Below, in pieces: positions 1 through 9,100 of a DNA stretch of 64,000 nt. The notes beneath the pieces were generated by a model. That model ran no database searches and was not told the DNA's origin. It saw only the letters and a program-made list of their open reading frames with translations. Origin of the DNA: Hymenobacter aranciens (GTDB lineage: Bacteria; Bacteroidota; Bacteroidia; Cytophagales; Hymenobacteraceae). Numbering within the stretch: the first letter of the stretch is position 1; each line of letters begins with the position of its first letter. Location of the stretch: contig NZ_JAUQSY010000005.1 in assembly GCF_030580865.1 (NCBI RefSeq), positions 310,001-374,000 of the forward strand, read 5' to 3'. The position numbers were made by a program, and so were the translations under genes.

Positions 1-243
1 TTTGCCGCCGGTTTGGGTGGCCACCAGCGGGCGGGCAGCCTGCGCGTTCAGCGACTGCACCAAATCCCAGGCCCGCTTGTACGACATGCCCATGGCCACG
101 GCCGCCTTCGAGATGGAGCCGGTGGCCTGGATGTGCTCCAGCAGTTCCAGCCGGCCAATGCCGAGGAAGCGCTCCGTGGCGCCTTCTACCCACACGCGAC
201 CGGTGAGGCGGAAAGCGGCGGCGTCGGGGAGGAGGTTTTTCAT
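1..243 (-). CDS. ModE-type winged-helix DNA-binding protein, C-terminal part cut by window edge
   Basis: The visible 81 residues start at ATG (241-243, minus strand) and run off the left edge. They match the N-terminal LysR-like winged-helix domain of ModE, the molybdate-responsive repressor: RFLGIGRLELLEHIQATGSI is followed by SKAAVAMGMSYKRAWDLVQS, the recognition-helix region, and then the TQTGGK wing. In ModE this domain binds operators of molybdate transport genes. Many bacteria instead have stand-alone copies without the molybdate-binding MOP domains, and the edge hides which case applies here. The family call is firm; the ligand and target genes are unknown. Confidence 0.75.
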   Translation of the reverse strand, partial: MKNLLPDAAAFRLTGRVWVEGATERFLGIGRLELLEHIQATGSISKAAVAMGMSYKRAWDLVQSLNAQAARPLVATQTGGK

Positions 244-461
244 GGGAACAGGTGTTTTTTTACCGCAGAGGACGCAGAGTTCAGGAGTGGCAGCTTACCT
301 CAATCAGCAGTCCATCCAAAGCTGTGAAGTTCGGATACGCCAGGGGTGCTGTGGGCTAGCACCAGCACGCATCCGCCGGTACCTTCCAGAATGGCCATCG
401 CATCGGCTCCGCAGGCGAGGTGGTGCCGGAAGCCGAAATGCGTTTCCTGGAGGCCGCGAAA

Positions 462-956
462 TTACGGCTGGATGGTCCGAAACGGATGCCCGCCCCGGGC
501 CAGCTTCTCCACCATCTGCACGGCGCGCCGGGCGCGGGTGTCGGGCGTTTTGGCTTCTTCAATCTGGCGCACCATAGCCCGTTTCATCGCGCCGTTGAGG
601 GGCTCGTAGGCGGCCTGGGCTTCGGGCCAGGCGGCGAGGGCTTCGAGCAGCTCGTCGGGCAGGTCCACGCGGTCGGGGTCCGGGTCGGGGGTAAGGGTGA
701 TGCTCAGTTCCTGGCCGATTTCAATGCCCAGCTCCTTACACAGGCTTTTGCGCAGCATGAGGTAGCGGCCGCCGCCTTCCAGCGGCAGCAAGCCCAGCCG
801 CTCAGTGTGCCGGCCGATGGTCATCAGCACTCTTTTTGCCTTCTTACCCAGGGTTTCACGCACGGTTTCGGGCACCACAATAATTTGAGTGGGCATAAAG
901 CTGGGGCCGCCGTGTTCAAGCACGGCGCGGAAGGTGACGGCGGGAGAATCGGGCAT
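462..956 (-). CDS. YdeI/OmpD-associated family protein with DUF1905 domain
   Basis: This 164-residue protein has two recognisable parts. The N-terminal half (about residues 7-90) fits DUF1905, with VTFRAVLEHGG, the strand IIVVPETVRETLG and ELSITLTPDPDP. The C-terminal half (about 100-164) fits the YdeI/OmpD-associated family: DLPDELLEALAAWPEAQAAY, then a helical segment typical of that family. YdeI-type proteins were linked to bacteriocin protection, but the biochemical role is not established. The first ATG is preferred because the DUF1905 fold begins close to it. No signal peptide is visible, so it is probably cytoplasmic. Confidence 0.8.
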   Translation of the reverse strand: MPDSPAVTFRAVLEHGGPSFMPTQIIVVPETVRETLGKKAKRVLMTIGRHTERLGLLPLEGGGRYLMLRKSLCKELGIEIGQELSITLTPDPDPDRVDLPDELLEALAAWPEAQAAYEPLNGAMKRAMVRQIEEAKTPDTRARRAVQMVEKLARGGHPFRTIQP

Positions 957-1058
957 GGCGGCGGCAAAGAGAAACGCCCCGCAAGCTAGCGCCGCGCCAC
1001 CAAAACCTTTGCGCTACCTCTGCTTGTTATGGCAGCCACTCAATAATTCCCATTCGTT

Positions 1059-1754
1059 ATGAAAGTTGAAATCTGGTCCGACCTCGTGTGCCCGTTCTGC
1101 TACATCGGCAAGCGCCGCTTTGAGGCGGGCCTTCAGGCTTTTGCCCACGCCGATACCGTGGAAGTAGTGTGGCGCAGCTTTGAGCTCGACCCCAACGCCC
1201 GGCCCGAGCCCGGCCGCTCGGTGCACGAATCCTTGGCCGAGAAAAAGGGCATTTCCGTGGCCCAAGCCAAGCAAATGGGCGCCCACGTCACCCAGATGGC
1301 GGCCGAGCTGGGCCTCAGATACGACTTCGACCGCGCCATCCCTACTAACACTTTCCTGGGCCACCAACTGGTGCATTTCGCCGCCCACCACGGCCGCCAG
1401 GATGCCATGAAGGAGCGCCTGATGGCCGCCTACTACACCGAGGGCCAGAACCTCAACGACCTCGCCACCCTCACCAGCCTGGCCGCCGAAATCGGCCTCG
1501 ATGCCGAGGCCGCCCGCCAGGCCCTGGAGGCCGGCACCTACGCCAACGAGGTGCGCCTCGACGAGTACCAGGCCCAGCAAATCAACGTGCGCGGCGTGCC
1601 CTACTTCGTGTTCGAGGACAAGTACGCCGTGTCGGGCGCGCAGCCCATCGAGCTATTCACCGAAGTGTTGCAAACGGTATGGAATGAGGCCCATCCGGCG
1701 CCCACGGTACTGGCGACGGGCGAAGCGTGTGACGTGGACGGCCAGAATTGCTAG
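1059..1754 (+). CDS. DsbA-family (FrnE-like) thioredoxin-fold oxidoreductase
   Basis: The protein has 231 residues, the usual length for cytoplasmic DsbA/FrnE-like proteins. It opens with MKVEIWSDLVCPFCYIGKRR, the thioredoxin-fold first strand followed by a C11-P-F-C14 redox motif. The cis-proline loop is seen as INVRGVPYFVFEDKYAVSGA near residue 180, followed by the QPIELFTEVLQ helix. There is no signal peptide, so it works in the cytosol, probably as a dithiol/disulfide oxidoreductase or glutathione-linked isomerase; the substrate is unknown. It ends with a short CDVDGQNC tail holding two extra cysteines. It converges on elaA across a perfect hairpin. Confidence 0.88.
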   Translation: MKVEIWSDLVCPFCYIGKRRFEAGLQAFAHADTVEVVWRSFELDPNARPEPGRSVHESLAEKKGISVAQAKQMGAHVTQMAAELGLRYDFDRAIPTNTFLGHQLVHFAAHHGRQDAMKERLMAAYYTEGQNLNDLATLTSLAAEIGLDAEAARQALEAGTYANEVRLDEYQAQQINVRGVPYFVFEDKYAVSGAQPIELFTEVLQTVWNEAHPAPTVLATGEACDVDGQNC

Positions 1755-1758
1755 GCAG

Positions 1759-1784
1759 TAGCGCGGACTACAAAGTCCGCGCTA
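1759..1784. repeat. Perfect 11-bp inverted repeat between convergent genes
   Basis: TAGCGCGGACT at 1759-1769 is followed by the loop ACAA and the exact reverse complement at 1774-1784. It lies 4 bp after one stop codon and 4 bp before the other. It could end transcription from both sides, though there is no U-tract. Similar GCG-AACT/AGTT-CGC hairpins recur near 23.6-23.7 kb, so it may belong to a dispersed repeat family. Confidence 0.7.
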
Positions 1785-1788
1785 CAAT

Positions 1789-2238
1789 TCACGCCCGCCG
1801 CATCGGAATGTGCGGAATTCCGTCCTCGATGTACAGTGGCCCGCACTGCTCGTAGCCGAAGTCGTTGTAAAAACGCTCCAAGTACTTCTGCGCGCCAATC
1901 TTATTGGGCTGAGGGCCAAACAGCGCCTGCGAATACGCCAGGGCTTGCCGCATCAGCTCGCGGCCGAGGCCGTAGTTGCGGTAGGGCTGCGCCACCACCA
2001 CGCGGCCAATGCTGGCTTCTTCGTAATACTGGCCCGGGCCGAAGAGGCGGGCGCCAGCCACGAGCTCGCCGGCTTCGTTGTGGCCGAGGAGGTGAAAGGC
2101 GTCTAGGTCGCGGCGGTCAATGTCCTGGTACGGGCAGTTTTGCTCCACCACGAACACCTCCGAGCGCAGGCGCAGCATGTCGTAGAGAATGAGGGGCGGC
2201 AGGGTGTCGAAGGGCAGGCAATTCCAGTGAATAGTCAT
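1789..2238 (-). CDS. elaA: ElaA-like GNAT N-acetyltransferase
   Basis: From the ATG at 2236-2238 the protein has 149 residues and matches ElaA from end to end. MTIHWNCLPFDTLPPLILYD and LRLRSEVFVVEQNCPYQDID are the ElaA hallmark start. The acetyl-CoA-binding segment follows: IGRVVVAQPYRNYGLGRELM, with the Q/R-x-x-G-x-G/A-type loop. The end QCGPLYIEDGIPHIPMRR is also typical. An upstream in-frame start would add nine arginine-rich residues absent from the family, so it was rejected. ElaA proteins are predicted acetyltransferases with an uncertain substrate. Confidence 0.88.
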   Translation of the reverse strand: MTIHWNCLPFDTLPPLILYDMLRLRSEVFVVEQNCPYQDIDRRDLDAFHLLGHNEAGELVAGARLFGPGQYYEEASIGRVVVAQPYRNYGLGRELMRQALAYSQALFGPQPNKIGAQKYLERFYNDFGYEQCGPLYIEDGIPHIPMRRA

Positions 2239-2278
2239 GCGGGAGGGGTGGCGACGGCGGCGCACTGCATGTGGCCGC

Positions 2279-2286
2279 TACTTTTG
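2279..2286 (+). promoter_or_regulatory. Candidate -7 box upstream of the MG2/TonB-plug gene
   Basis: TACTTTTG matches the Bacteroidota -7 consensus TAnnTTTG and lies 52 bp before the ATG at 2339. No convincing TTG is seen at the -33 position, so support rests on one box. Confidence 0.4.
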
Positions 2287-2338
2287 CGGGTGTAAACTCG
2301 GGCTAATTTAAGCCGGCGGGGGCGCATTAAACTTACTT

Positions 2339-4885
2339 ATGGCAGCAAAGAAGGTACTGGCGCAGGAGCCGCGGGCAGTTGGTCGGCGGAAAGCGTGGCA
2401 AAACGTGGCGGGGGGTATTCTATTGCTGGGCGCGGCGGCCACCGCCGCCTTCCGGCAGCTGCCGGCCGACGAAGACGTGGTGCGCCGCGTGCTGCAGCAA
2501 GTCGGCGACTATTACGCTAACACCTTGCCCGAGAAGGCTTACCTGCACCTCGACAAGCCCGTGTACGCCACCGGCGAAACCATCTGGTTTAGCGGCTACG
2601 TGGTAGATGCTCAGCGCCACCTGCCCGACTCGCTTAGCAAAGTGCTCTATGTGGATTTACTCTCGCCGGAGCGCAAAGTGGTGGCCCGCCGCACCCTGCG
2701 CCTGCACCAGGGCCGCACCGAGGGCGACATTGCGCTGAGCGACTCGCTGGCCGCCGGCACCTACCTGCTGCGCGCCTACACCAGCTGGATGCGCAATGCC
2801 GGCGACGACTTTATCTACAGCCGCCGCCTGCAGGTGTGGCCTGCCTCGGTGTGGACTAACTCTGAAACCACTGCCGCCAAGCCCGCCGCCCCGGCCCCGC
2901 CCGCCGGCCGGCCCGACGTGCAGTTTTTCCCCGAAGGCGGCAGCCTGGTAGCCGGCCTGCCCAGCGTGGTGGCCTGCAAAGCCATCGACGCCAGCGGCCG
3001 GGGCCTCACCGTGCGCGGCCAGGTGCTCGATGGGCAGGGCAAAGCGGTGGTAGCCACTTTCAGCAGCCGCCACCTGGGTATGGGGCGCTTCAGCTTCACG
3101 CCCGCTGCGGGCCAGAAATACCGCGCCCACCTCACCCTGCCCGACGGCAGCACGGCCGACTACCCGCTGCCCGCCGTGCAGCCCAGCGGCTACACCCTGC
3201 ACGCCGTGGATGGCGGCGACTTCTACACCGTGGAAGCGCGCCGCCAGGGCCCGGCCGCCGCGGGCGCCGTGTGGCTGCTGGCCGAAGTTCGGGGCTTTTT
3301 GGTGTACCCCGGCACGCGCAGCTGGGGCCCGCCCACGGCCCCGGTAAGCTGGAAAATCGAGAAAAAGCAGCTGCCCAACGGTATCCTGCACCTCACGCTG
3401 TTTGACGAGCAGGGCACGCCCCAGGCCGAGCGGCTGGCCTTCGTGCAAAACGCCGCCACCGCCCTGAAAGTGAGCATCACCACCGACAAGCCCAGCTATG
3501 GCCCGCACCTGCCGGTGCAGCTCACGGTGCGCGTGGCCGATGCCGCCGGCCAGCCCGTGGCCGCCCAGCTCTCGGTAGCCGTGGCCGAGGCCGGCCTGCA
3601 CGGCATCGATGCCGAGGCCGAAACCATTGCCTCCAACCTGCTGCTGACCTCCGACCTGGCCGGCTACGTGGAAAACCCCGGCTACTATTTTCGCAACCCC
3701 ACGCCCGAAACCAGCCAGCACCTCGACGACCTGCTGCTCACCCAGGGCTGGCGCCGCTTCGTGTGGAAGCAGGTGCTGAGCGGCACCGTGCCGCCCGTGC
3801 GCTACGCTGCCGACCAGACGCCTACGCTCAGCCTCAGCGGCCAGGTGGTGGGCGAATACGGCACCCAACCAATGGCCAACGCGCCCATCACCTTCATGCA
3901 GAGCCGCCCCAATCGGGTGGTAGCTTCCGCCACCGCCACCGCCGATGGATTATTCCGCTTCACCGGTTTCGATGGCCGCGATACGGCCGTGGTGACCCTG
4001 CAGGCCCGCCGCGCCCAGGGTACTAACCCCGTTCGCATCCTGCCCGAGCTGGGGCCCGCCACCACCGGCCCGGTGCTGCCCGCGCTGCCCGGCACCCAGT
4101 CGCCCGCCGTGGCCGACTACGTGCGCCGCAGCCGCCAGCAGCAAGTGGATGAGCACAACCTGCACCCCGAAGACGACATCCGCAACATCCAGCTCAGCAA
4201 CGTGTCCGTCACGGCCAAGCGCCTGCAAGCTTTTGAGAATGACCCGCGCCATCCGCCCGGGGCCATTCCCAGCACCACCATCAACATGGCCGATATTTTG
4301 TCGGCCCAGTCGGCCCAGTCGCTGCTGCAACTGCTGCAGGGTCGGGTGGCCGGGCTGGTCGTCAGCGGCCAGGGACCCAATGCCACGGTGCAGATTCGCG
4401 GCCAGGGCTCGCCCATGATTCTGCTCGACGGCATGCCCTCAACGCTGGATGCAGTGCAGAACATGCCCGCCAGCGAGTTCGAATCGGTCGAAGTGTACAA
4501 AGGCACCGATGCCGCCATCTTCGGCAGCCGCGCCAGCGGCGGGGCCCTGGCCGTGTACACCAAGCGCCGCAGTCCCAATTTCAAAGCCCTGGCCGCCAAA
4601 CAGCCCGCCGCGCCGGGCCTGTCCATTTTCAAAGTGCCGCCCTTCTACCAGACCCGCGAATTCTACCAGCCGCGCTACAATGCCCTCGTCGTGAACTCGC
4701 TCACCGACCCGCGCCGCACCACCCTCTACTGGAACCCCAGCGCCCGCACCAACGCCAGCGGCGAAACAAAGCTCTACTTCTTCACCGCCGATGCGGGCGG
4801 CACCTTCCAGGCCGTGGTCGAAGGCGTGTCGGCCACCGGCCAACCGGCCCAGGCCAGCACCACGCTGGTAGCCCGCCCCAAATAA
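2339..4885 (+). CDS. MG2-domain and TonB-receptor-plug cell-surface protein without a beta-barrel
   Basis: The protein has 848 residues. A basic N-terminus and a hydrophobic stretch (about residues 24-38) suggest export. An alpha-2-macroglobulin MG2-type domain follows at about 60-165, with KAYLHLDKPVYATGETIWFS as its signature. Middle beta-rich repeats include a carboxypeptidase-regulatory-like segment near 495-560. Residues about 650-740 match a TonB-dependent receptor plug: LLQLLQGRVAGLVVSGQGPN, VQIRGQGSPMILLDGMP, then FESVEVYKGTDAAIFGSRAS. The length leaves no room for a 22-strand barrel after the plug. Such proteins are common in Bacteroidota and are thought to sit at the cell surface; their role is unknown. 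It appears monocistronic. Confidence 0.82.
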   Translation: MAAKKVLAQEPRAVGRRKAWQNVAGGILLLGAAATAAFRQLPADEDVVRRVLQQVGDYYANTLPEKAYLHLDKPVYATGETIWFSGYVVDAQRHLPDSLSKVLYVDLLSPERKVVARRTLRLHQGRTEGDIALSDSLAAGTYLLRAYTSWMRNAGDDFIYSRRLQVWPASVWTNSETTAAKPAAPAPPAGRPDVQFFPEGGSLVAGLPSVVACKAIDASGRGLTVRGQVLDGQGKAVVATFSSRHLGMGRFSFTPAAGQKYRAHLTLPDGSTADYPLPAVQPSGYTLHAVDGGDFYTVEARRQGPAAAGAVWLLAEVRGFLVYPGTRSWGPPTAPVSWKIEKKQLPNGILHLTLFDEQGTPQAERLAFVQNAATALKVSITTDKPSYGPHLPVQLTVRVADAAGQPVAAQLSVAVAEAGLHGIDAEAETIASNLLLTSDLAGYVENPGYYFRNPTPETSQHLDDLLLTQGWRRFVWKQVLSGTVPPVRYAADQTPTLSLSGQVVGEYGTQPMANAPITFMQSRPNRVVASATATADGLFRFTGFDGRDTAVVTLQARRAQGTNPVRILPELGPATTGPVLPALPGTQSPAVADYVRRSRQQQVDEHNLHPEDDIRNIQLSNVSVTAKRLQAFENDPRHPPGAIPSTTINMADILSAQSAQSLLQLLQGRVAGLVVSGQGPNATVQIRGQGSPMILLDGMPSTLDAVQNMPASEFESVEVYKGTDAAIFGSRASGGALAVYTKRRSPNFKALAAKQPAAPGLSIFKVPPFYQTREFYQPRYNALVVNSLTDPRRTTLYWNPSARTNASGETKLYFFTADAGGTFQAVVEGVSATGQPAQASTTLVARPK

Positions 4886-4910
4886 AAAGCCGGCGGAGAG
4901 GCCGACTTTT
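4885..4910 (+). terminator. Hairpin terminator after the MG2/plug gene
   Basis: AAAAGCCGGC (from 4885) pairs with GCCGACTTTT ending at 4910, with one non-Watson-Crick position and a T-run at the 3' side. It begins at the last base of the stop codon. Confidence 0.6.
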
Positions 4911-4930
4911 CACAAATCCTGCGAATAGTT

Positions 4931-5314
4931 TTAGCTCGCCTTATTGAATACGGCTTCTTCCAGGCGCTGGAAGCGAGCTTCGTAGGTTAGCAGGGGCGTA
5001 GTGCGAACTTCCAGCGCGTCGGTGCGGCGGCTGTCGTGCACCATCAGGTCCAGCAGTTGCTGCTGCGCCGTGAGCATGGCCCTGATGTTTTCCTGGGTGG
5101 CATCGATACGTGCCTGATTGGCGTCGGTGCGCTGACCGATTTCCCGAATTTCAGTCAGCTTAGCATCCTGCCGTTCTTCGGCGCGGGTTTGCTGCGCATC
5201 CGATATTTTCAGGATGTCGATGACGCTGTCCATCTGCTCGGCTTGGCGGTCCATGCGGCGCAGTAAGTCGGCTAACATTGCCTCAATCTGTCCGAAACGC
5301 TCATTATGGTTCAT
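4931..5314 (-). CDS. Hypothetical coiled-coil protein
   Basis: The 127-residue protein has no recognisable family. Almost its whole length is predicted helix with heptad-like spacing: FGQIEAMLADLLRRMDRQAE, then IDILKISDAQQTRAEERQDA, then TDANQARIDATQENIRAMLT. It has no cysteines, signal peptide or membrane segment. It resembles the many short Hymenobacter proteins with similar helices that probably oligomerise. ATG at 5312-5314 is the only sensible start. The upstream 67 bp are AT-rich compared with the surroundings, as expected of a promoter. Confidence 0.6.
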   Translation of the reverse strand: MNHNERFGQIEAMLADLLRRMDRQAEQMDSVIDILKISDAQQTRAEERQDAKLTEIREIGQRTDANQARIDATQENIRAMLTAQQQLLDLMVHDSRRTDALEVRTTPLLTYEARFQRLEEAVFNKAS

Positions 5315-5381
5315 CTGCTTGTATGTTAAAGAGCTGAATTTTGAACAATATACGATGAATAATTACTTTTTCGTAAAACAA

Positions 5382-6065
5382 CTACTCCTTTGGCATCCGG
5401 GCTACCTCCTCCATCGTCACCACCCGATAGGGAATGCCCATGCGGGTAGCATTGGCTTCCACGGTAGTCGGAAAACCGGCCTTCCGGCGCCGTTCGTTCA
5501 CCTGCGCCGCGTTTTTGATAGGCCAGATAAACGGCGGCTGGCCCTCGCGCTGGCCATTCTGCGGGTTGGTCACGTTGTAGCTCAGCGCCTGCGTGCCGTA
5601 AAGCTGGGGTTTGCCGCTGCGCATCAGCTGGCGGTCGAGCATCTGGGCGTAGAGGTAGTAGGGTAGCTCGCCTTTCTTGGCAGCTTTCTTTATCTGCGGC
5701 AGGTAGGTGTCAATGTCATCCGAATGCTGAATGACGTACCAGGCCGCCTCGTTGGTCGGCTCGCCCACCAGGGTTTTGCCAGGGTAGCCGTACTGCTTGA
5801 TAATAGCTTTTACGCGAGCCTGATTTGCAGCATCGGTGGCGTTGAGCTGCTTGTTGAGGTAGGGATAGAGCTCCTCGCGGCTCTTGCCCAGCGCCCGGGC
5901 CAGCGAGTCGGGGTTGCGGTTCACCCGCGAGTCGAAAAGCAGCGTGCGGTAGCGCTGGTCCACGGCGTAGATGCTGTCCAGCCCGTGCTTCAGGCGCGGG
6001 TTGAGAGCGGTTTGGGCGGCGGCGGGGAGGGTGAGCAGGAGGAGGGCGAAGGGGAGGAGTTTCAT
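5382..6065 (-). CDS. DUF6624 secreted protein
   Basis: The start at ATG 6063-6065 gives MKLLPFALLLLTLPAAAQTA, a clean signal peptide with cleavage near A17-A18. Earlier in-frame starts would read through the upstream inverted repeat. The mature part fits DUF6624: LDSIYAVDQRYRTLL, IIKQYGYPGKTLVGEPTNEA, AWYVIQHSDDIDTYLPQIKK, LYAQMLDRQLMRSGKPQLYG, and the end RMGIPYRVVTMEEVARM. The family is widespread in Bacteroidota; the conserved tryptophan, histidine and DRQL motifs suggest a binding or enzymatic role that has not been defined. It probably acts in the periplasm or at the outer membrane. Confidence 0.78.
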   Translation of the reverse strand: MKLLPFALLLLTLPAAAQTALNPRLKHGLDSIYAVDQRYRTLLFDSRVNRNPDSLARALGKSREELYPYLNKQLNATDAANQARVKAIIKQYGYPGKTLVGEPTNEAAWYVIQHSDDIDTYLPQIKKAAKKGELPYYLYAQMLDRQLMRSGKPQLYGTQALSYNVTNPQNGQREGQPPFIWPIKNAAQVNERRRKAGFPTTVEANATRMGIPYRVVTMEEVARMPKE

Positions 6066-6093
6066 TGAGAAATAAAAGTAAGCGCTGGTGTTC

Positions 6094-6198
6094 AACCCCA
6101 CCCCCGGCCCCTCCCCTTCGGGAGAGGGGAGCCGGTCATGCATGGCTACGAATCGTCAGGCTCCCCTCTCCCGAAGGGGAGGGGCCGGGGGTGGGGTT
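6094..6198. repeat. Large perfect inverted repeat (40-bp arms) overlapping the mfd stop codon
   Basis: The left arm 6094-6133 and right arm 6159-6198 are perfect reverse complements, separated by 25 bp. Each arm is itself nearly palindromic around CCTTCGGGAGAGG. The right arm supplies two of the three bases of the mfd TAA stop (6197-6199). A related element with the same outer AACC end and the same register to a stop codon lies at 59573-59694. Confidence 0.9.
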
Positions 6199-9100
6199 AC
6201 ACCGCTACCTCCGCGCTACCCAGCTCCGTCAGCACCTTCTTGGCCTGATTGATAGACCGCACTTCCTCAAACGTCACAATCAGCTGCTCCTTGCGCTCCT
6301 TCAGCGAAGCCGTGCGCGGGTGCGTCTGCACGTAGTTGAGAATGTCGCCAAACTGCTCGCCCTGGAAGTACGGTTTGTGCTCCTCGCTGGCCGGCAGAAA
6401 GCCCTTCAGCGTGTCGCGCTTCAGCGTGATTTTTTCGAAGCCCAGCTGGCAGGCCTGCCAGCGCAGGCGCACAATGTCGGCCAGCAGCTCCACCTCGGCC
6501 GGCAGCGGGCCGAAGCGGTCCACCATACCATTCAGCACCTTGCGCAGCTCCTCCGGCTTCTGGGCGCGGTCGAGCTTGGCGTAGTACTGCAGGCGCTCCG
6601 ACACGTTGCTCACGTACTTGTCCGGTATCAGGATTTGCATGTCCGTCTCCACGTTGCACTCGCGCACCCGGCCCACGCCGGCCGCCGCCTGCAGGCGTTG
6701 GTTCGAGTCGCCGAGGAATAAGTCGCGGAACTCCGTCTCCTTCAGTTCCTGTACCGCCTCGTCCAGAATCTGGTGGTAGGTTTCGTAGCCCAGGTCGTTG
6801 ATAAAGCCCGACTGCTCGCCGCCCAGCAGGTTGCCGGCCCCGCGAATATCAAGGTCGCGCATGGCCACGTTGAAGCCCGCGCCGAGGTCCGAAAACTCCT
6901 CCAGCGTGCTCAGCCGCTTGCGCGCGTCCGAGGGCAGGCCGGCCACCGGCGGCGTGAGCAAATAGCAGTACGCCTTGCGGTTCGAGCGGCCTACACGGCC
7001 ACGCATCTGGTGCAGGTCGCTTAGGCCGTGCATGTGGGCGCGGTTGATAATGATGGTGTTGGCGTTGGGAATGTCGAGACCCGATTCGATAAGGTTGGTG
7101 CTTACTAGCACGTCATACTCACCTTCCACGAACTTCATCATGCGCTTTTCGAGTGCGTCGCCCTCCATCTGCCCGTGAATCATAGTTATGCGGGCATCCG
7201 GCACCAGCCGCAGAATCATGGCCGCCTGCTCGTCCAGGTCCTTCACGCGGTTGTGCACGTAAAACACCTGCCCGCCGCGCTTCAATTCCCGCGCCACTGC
7301 GTCGCGAATAATGGTTTCGTCAAACACGTGCAGCTCCGTCTGCACCGGCTGCCGGTTGGGCGGTGGCGTGGCGATTACGCTCAAATCACGCGCCCCCATC
7401 AGCGAGAAGTGCAGCGTGCGCGGAATCGGCGTGGCCGAGAGCGTGAGCGTATCCACATTCACCTTCAGTTCCTTGAGCTTGTCCTTGGTTTTCACACCGA
7501 ACTTTTGCTCCTCGTCGATAATTAGCAGGCCCAAGTCCTTGAACTTGATATCCTTATTGGTTAGGCGGTGGGTGCCGATGAGGATGTCCGTCTTGCCCTC
7601 GGCCACGCGCTGCAGCGTCTCCTTTATCTGCTTGGTACTCTTGAAGCGGTTCACGTACTCCACCGTCACGGGCAGCGTCGCCAGCCGGTCCCGAAAGGTC
7701 TTGTAGTGCTGCATGGCCAGGATGGTGGTGGGCACCAGCATGGCCGCCTGCTTGCCATCCACCACAGCCTTAAACGCCGCCCGGATAGCCACTTCGGTCT
7801 TGCCAAAGCCTACGTCGCCGCAGACAAGCCGGTCCATCGGGTGGGGCTGCTGCATGTCGTTTTTCACGTCCTCGGTGGCCTTGGCCTGGTCGGGCGTGTC
7901 TTCGTAAATAAAGCTCGATTCCAGCTCGGCCTGCAAAAAGCCATCGGCCGAGAAGGCGAAGCCCGGCGCCGTCTTACGCTTGGCGTAGAGGCGAATAAGG
8001 TCGGCGGCAATGTCCTTGACCTTCTTCTTCACCGACTTCTTCTTGTTTTCCCACTCCGGCGAGCCCAGCTTGCTCATCGTGGGCGGCGCGCCCTCCTGGC
8101 CGCTGTACTTGGCAATCTTGTGCAGGGCGTGAATGCTCACCGTCAGCACGTCATCGTCGCGGTACACCAGCCGGATGGCCTCCTGCGTCACGCCGTTGAT
8201 TTCCACCTGCGTCAGCCCCGCAAATCGGGCAATGCCGTAGTCCTGGTGCGTCACGTAGTCGCCCGGCTGCAGGGTTTTCAGCTCGCGCAAGGTCAGCGCC
8301 TTTTTCTTTGAAAACTTGCGCTGCTCCTGCGCCCGATAGTAGCGCTCGAACAGCTGATGGTCAGTATAGACGGCCAACTGCAGCTGCTCATCCACGTAGC
8401 CCTCGCGCAAGGCCAGCAGCAAATGCTGAAACTGCACGTTATGGTCCAGCTCGTCGAAAATCGTGCGCAGCCGGTCGGCCTGCCGCACCGTGTCGGCCGT
8501 GATGATGGTCGTCAGGTTACGGTGTTGGTTTTCCTGCAGGTTCTTCACCATGCGGTTGAAGTCCTTATTAAAGCTCGGCTGCGGCTTGCTCGCAAACTGG
8601 AATTCCTCAGTATTCTTAAAGAAAAACCGCTTGCCAAACTCCACCACCGCAAACTCATCGAGCCGCTTCTTGAAATTCCGGCCCGACTCGAACAAGTCCG
8701 CCGGCTTGCTCACAATCTGCATCCCGCCACCTTCCTCCAGCACCTGCTTGAAGCCGCTTTCGGCCTTTTCAAACAGCTCGGTTACCACGTCCACCGTCTG
8801 CCGCACGTCCTTAAACCACAAGCAGGAAGCGGGCGGCAAAAACTCCAAAAAGGCCTCCCGCGTCTCCTGCAGCAGCTTGGTTTGCACGTTCGGAATGATG
8901 CTGATGCTCGGCCGGGGTTCCACCGACAGCTGCGTCTCGGGGTTGAACGTCCGAATGCTCTCAATCTCATCCCCAAACAATTCAATGCGAAACGGCAGCT
9001 CATTGGCGTAGCTAAACACGTCCACGATGCCGCCGCGCACGGCGTACTGCCCAGCCTCGTACACAAAGTCCGCTTTTTCGAAGTCGTATTCGCCCAGCAA

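Noticed and set aside
313..461. In-frame reading after the YdeI stop codon (FRGLQETHFGFRHHLACG... for about 50 codons on the minus strand)
   Set aside because: It has no start codon near the stop, no recognisable family and no sign of recoding. GC-rich DNA keeps frames open by chance.
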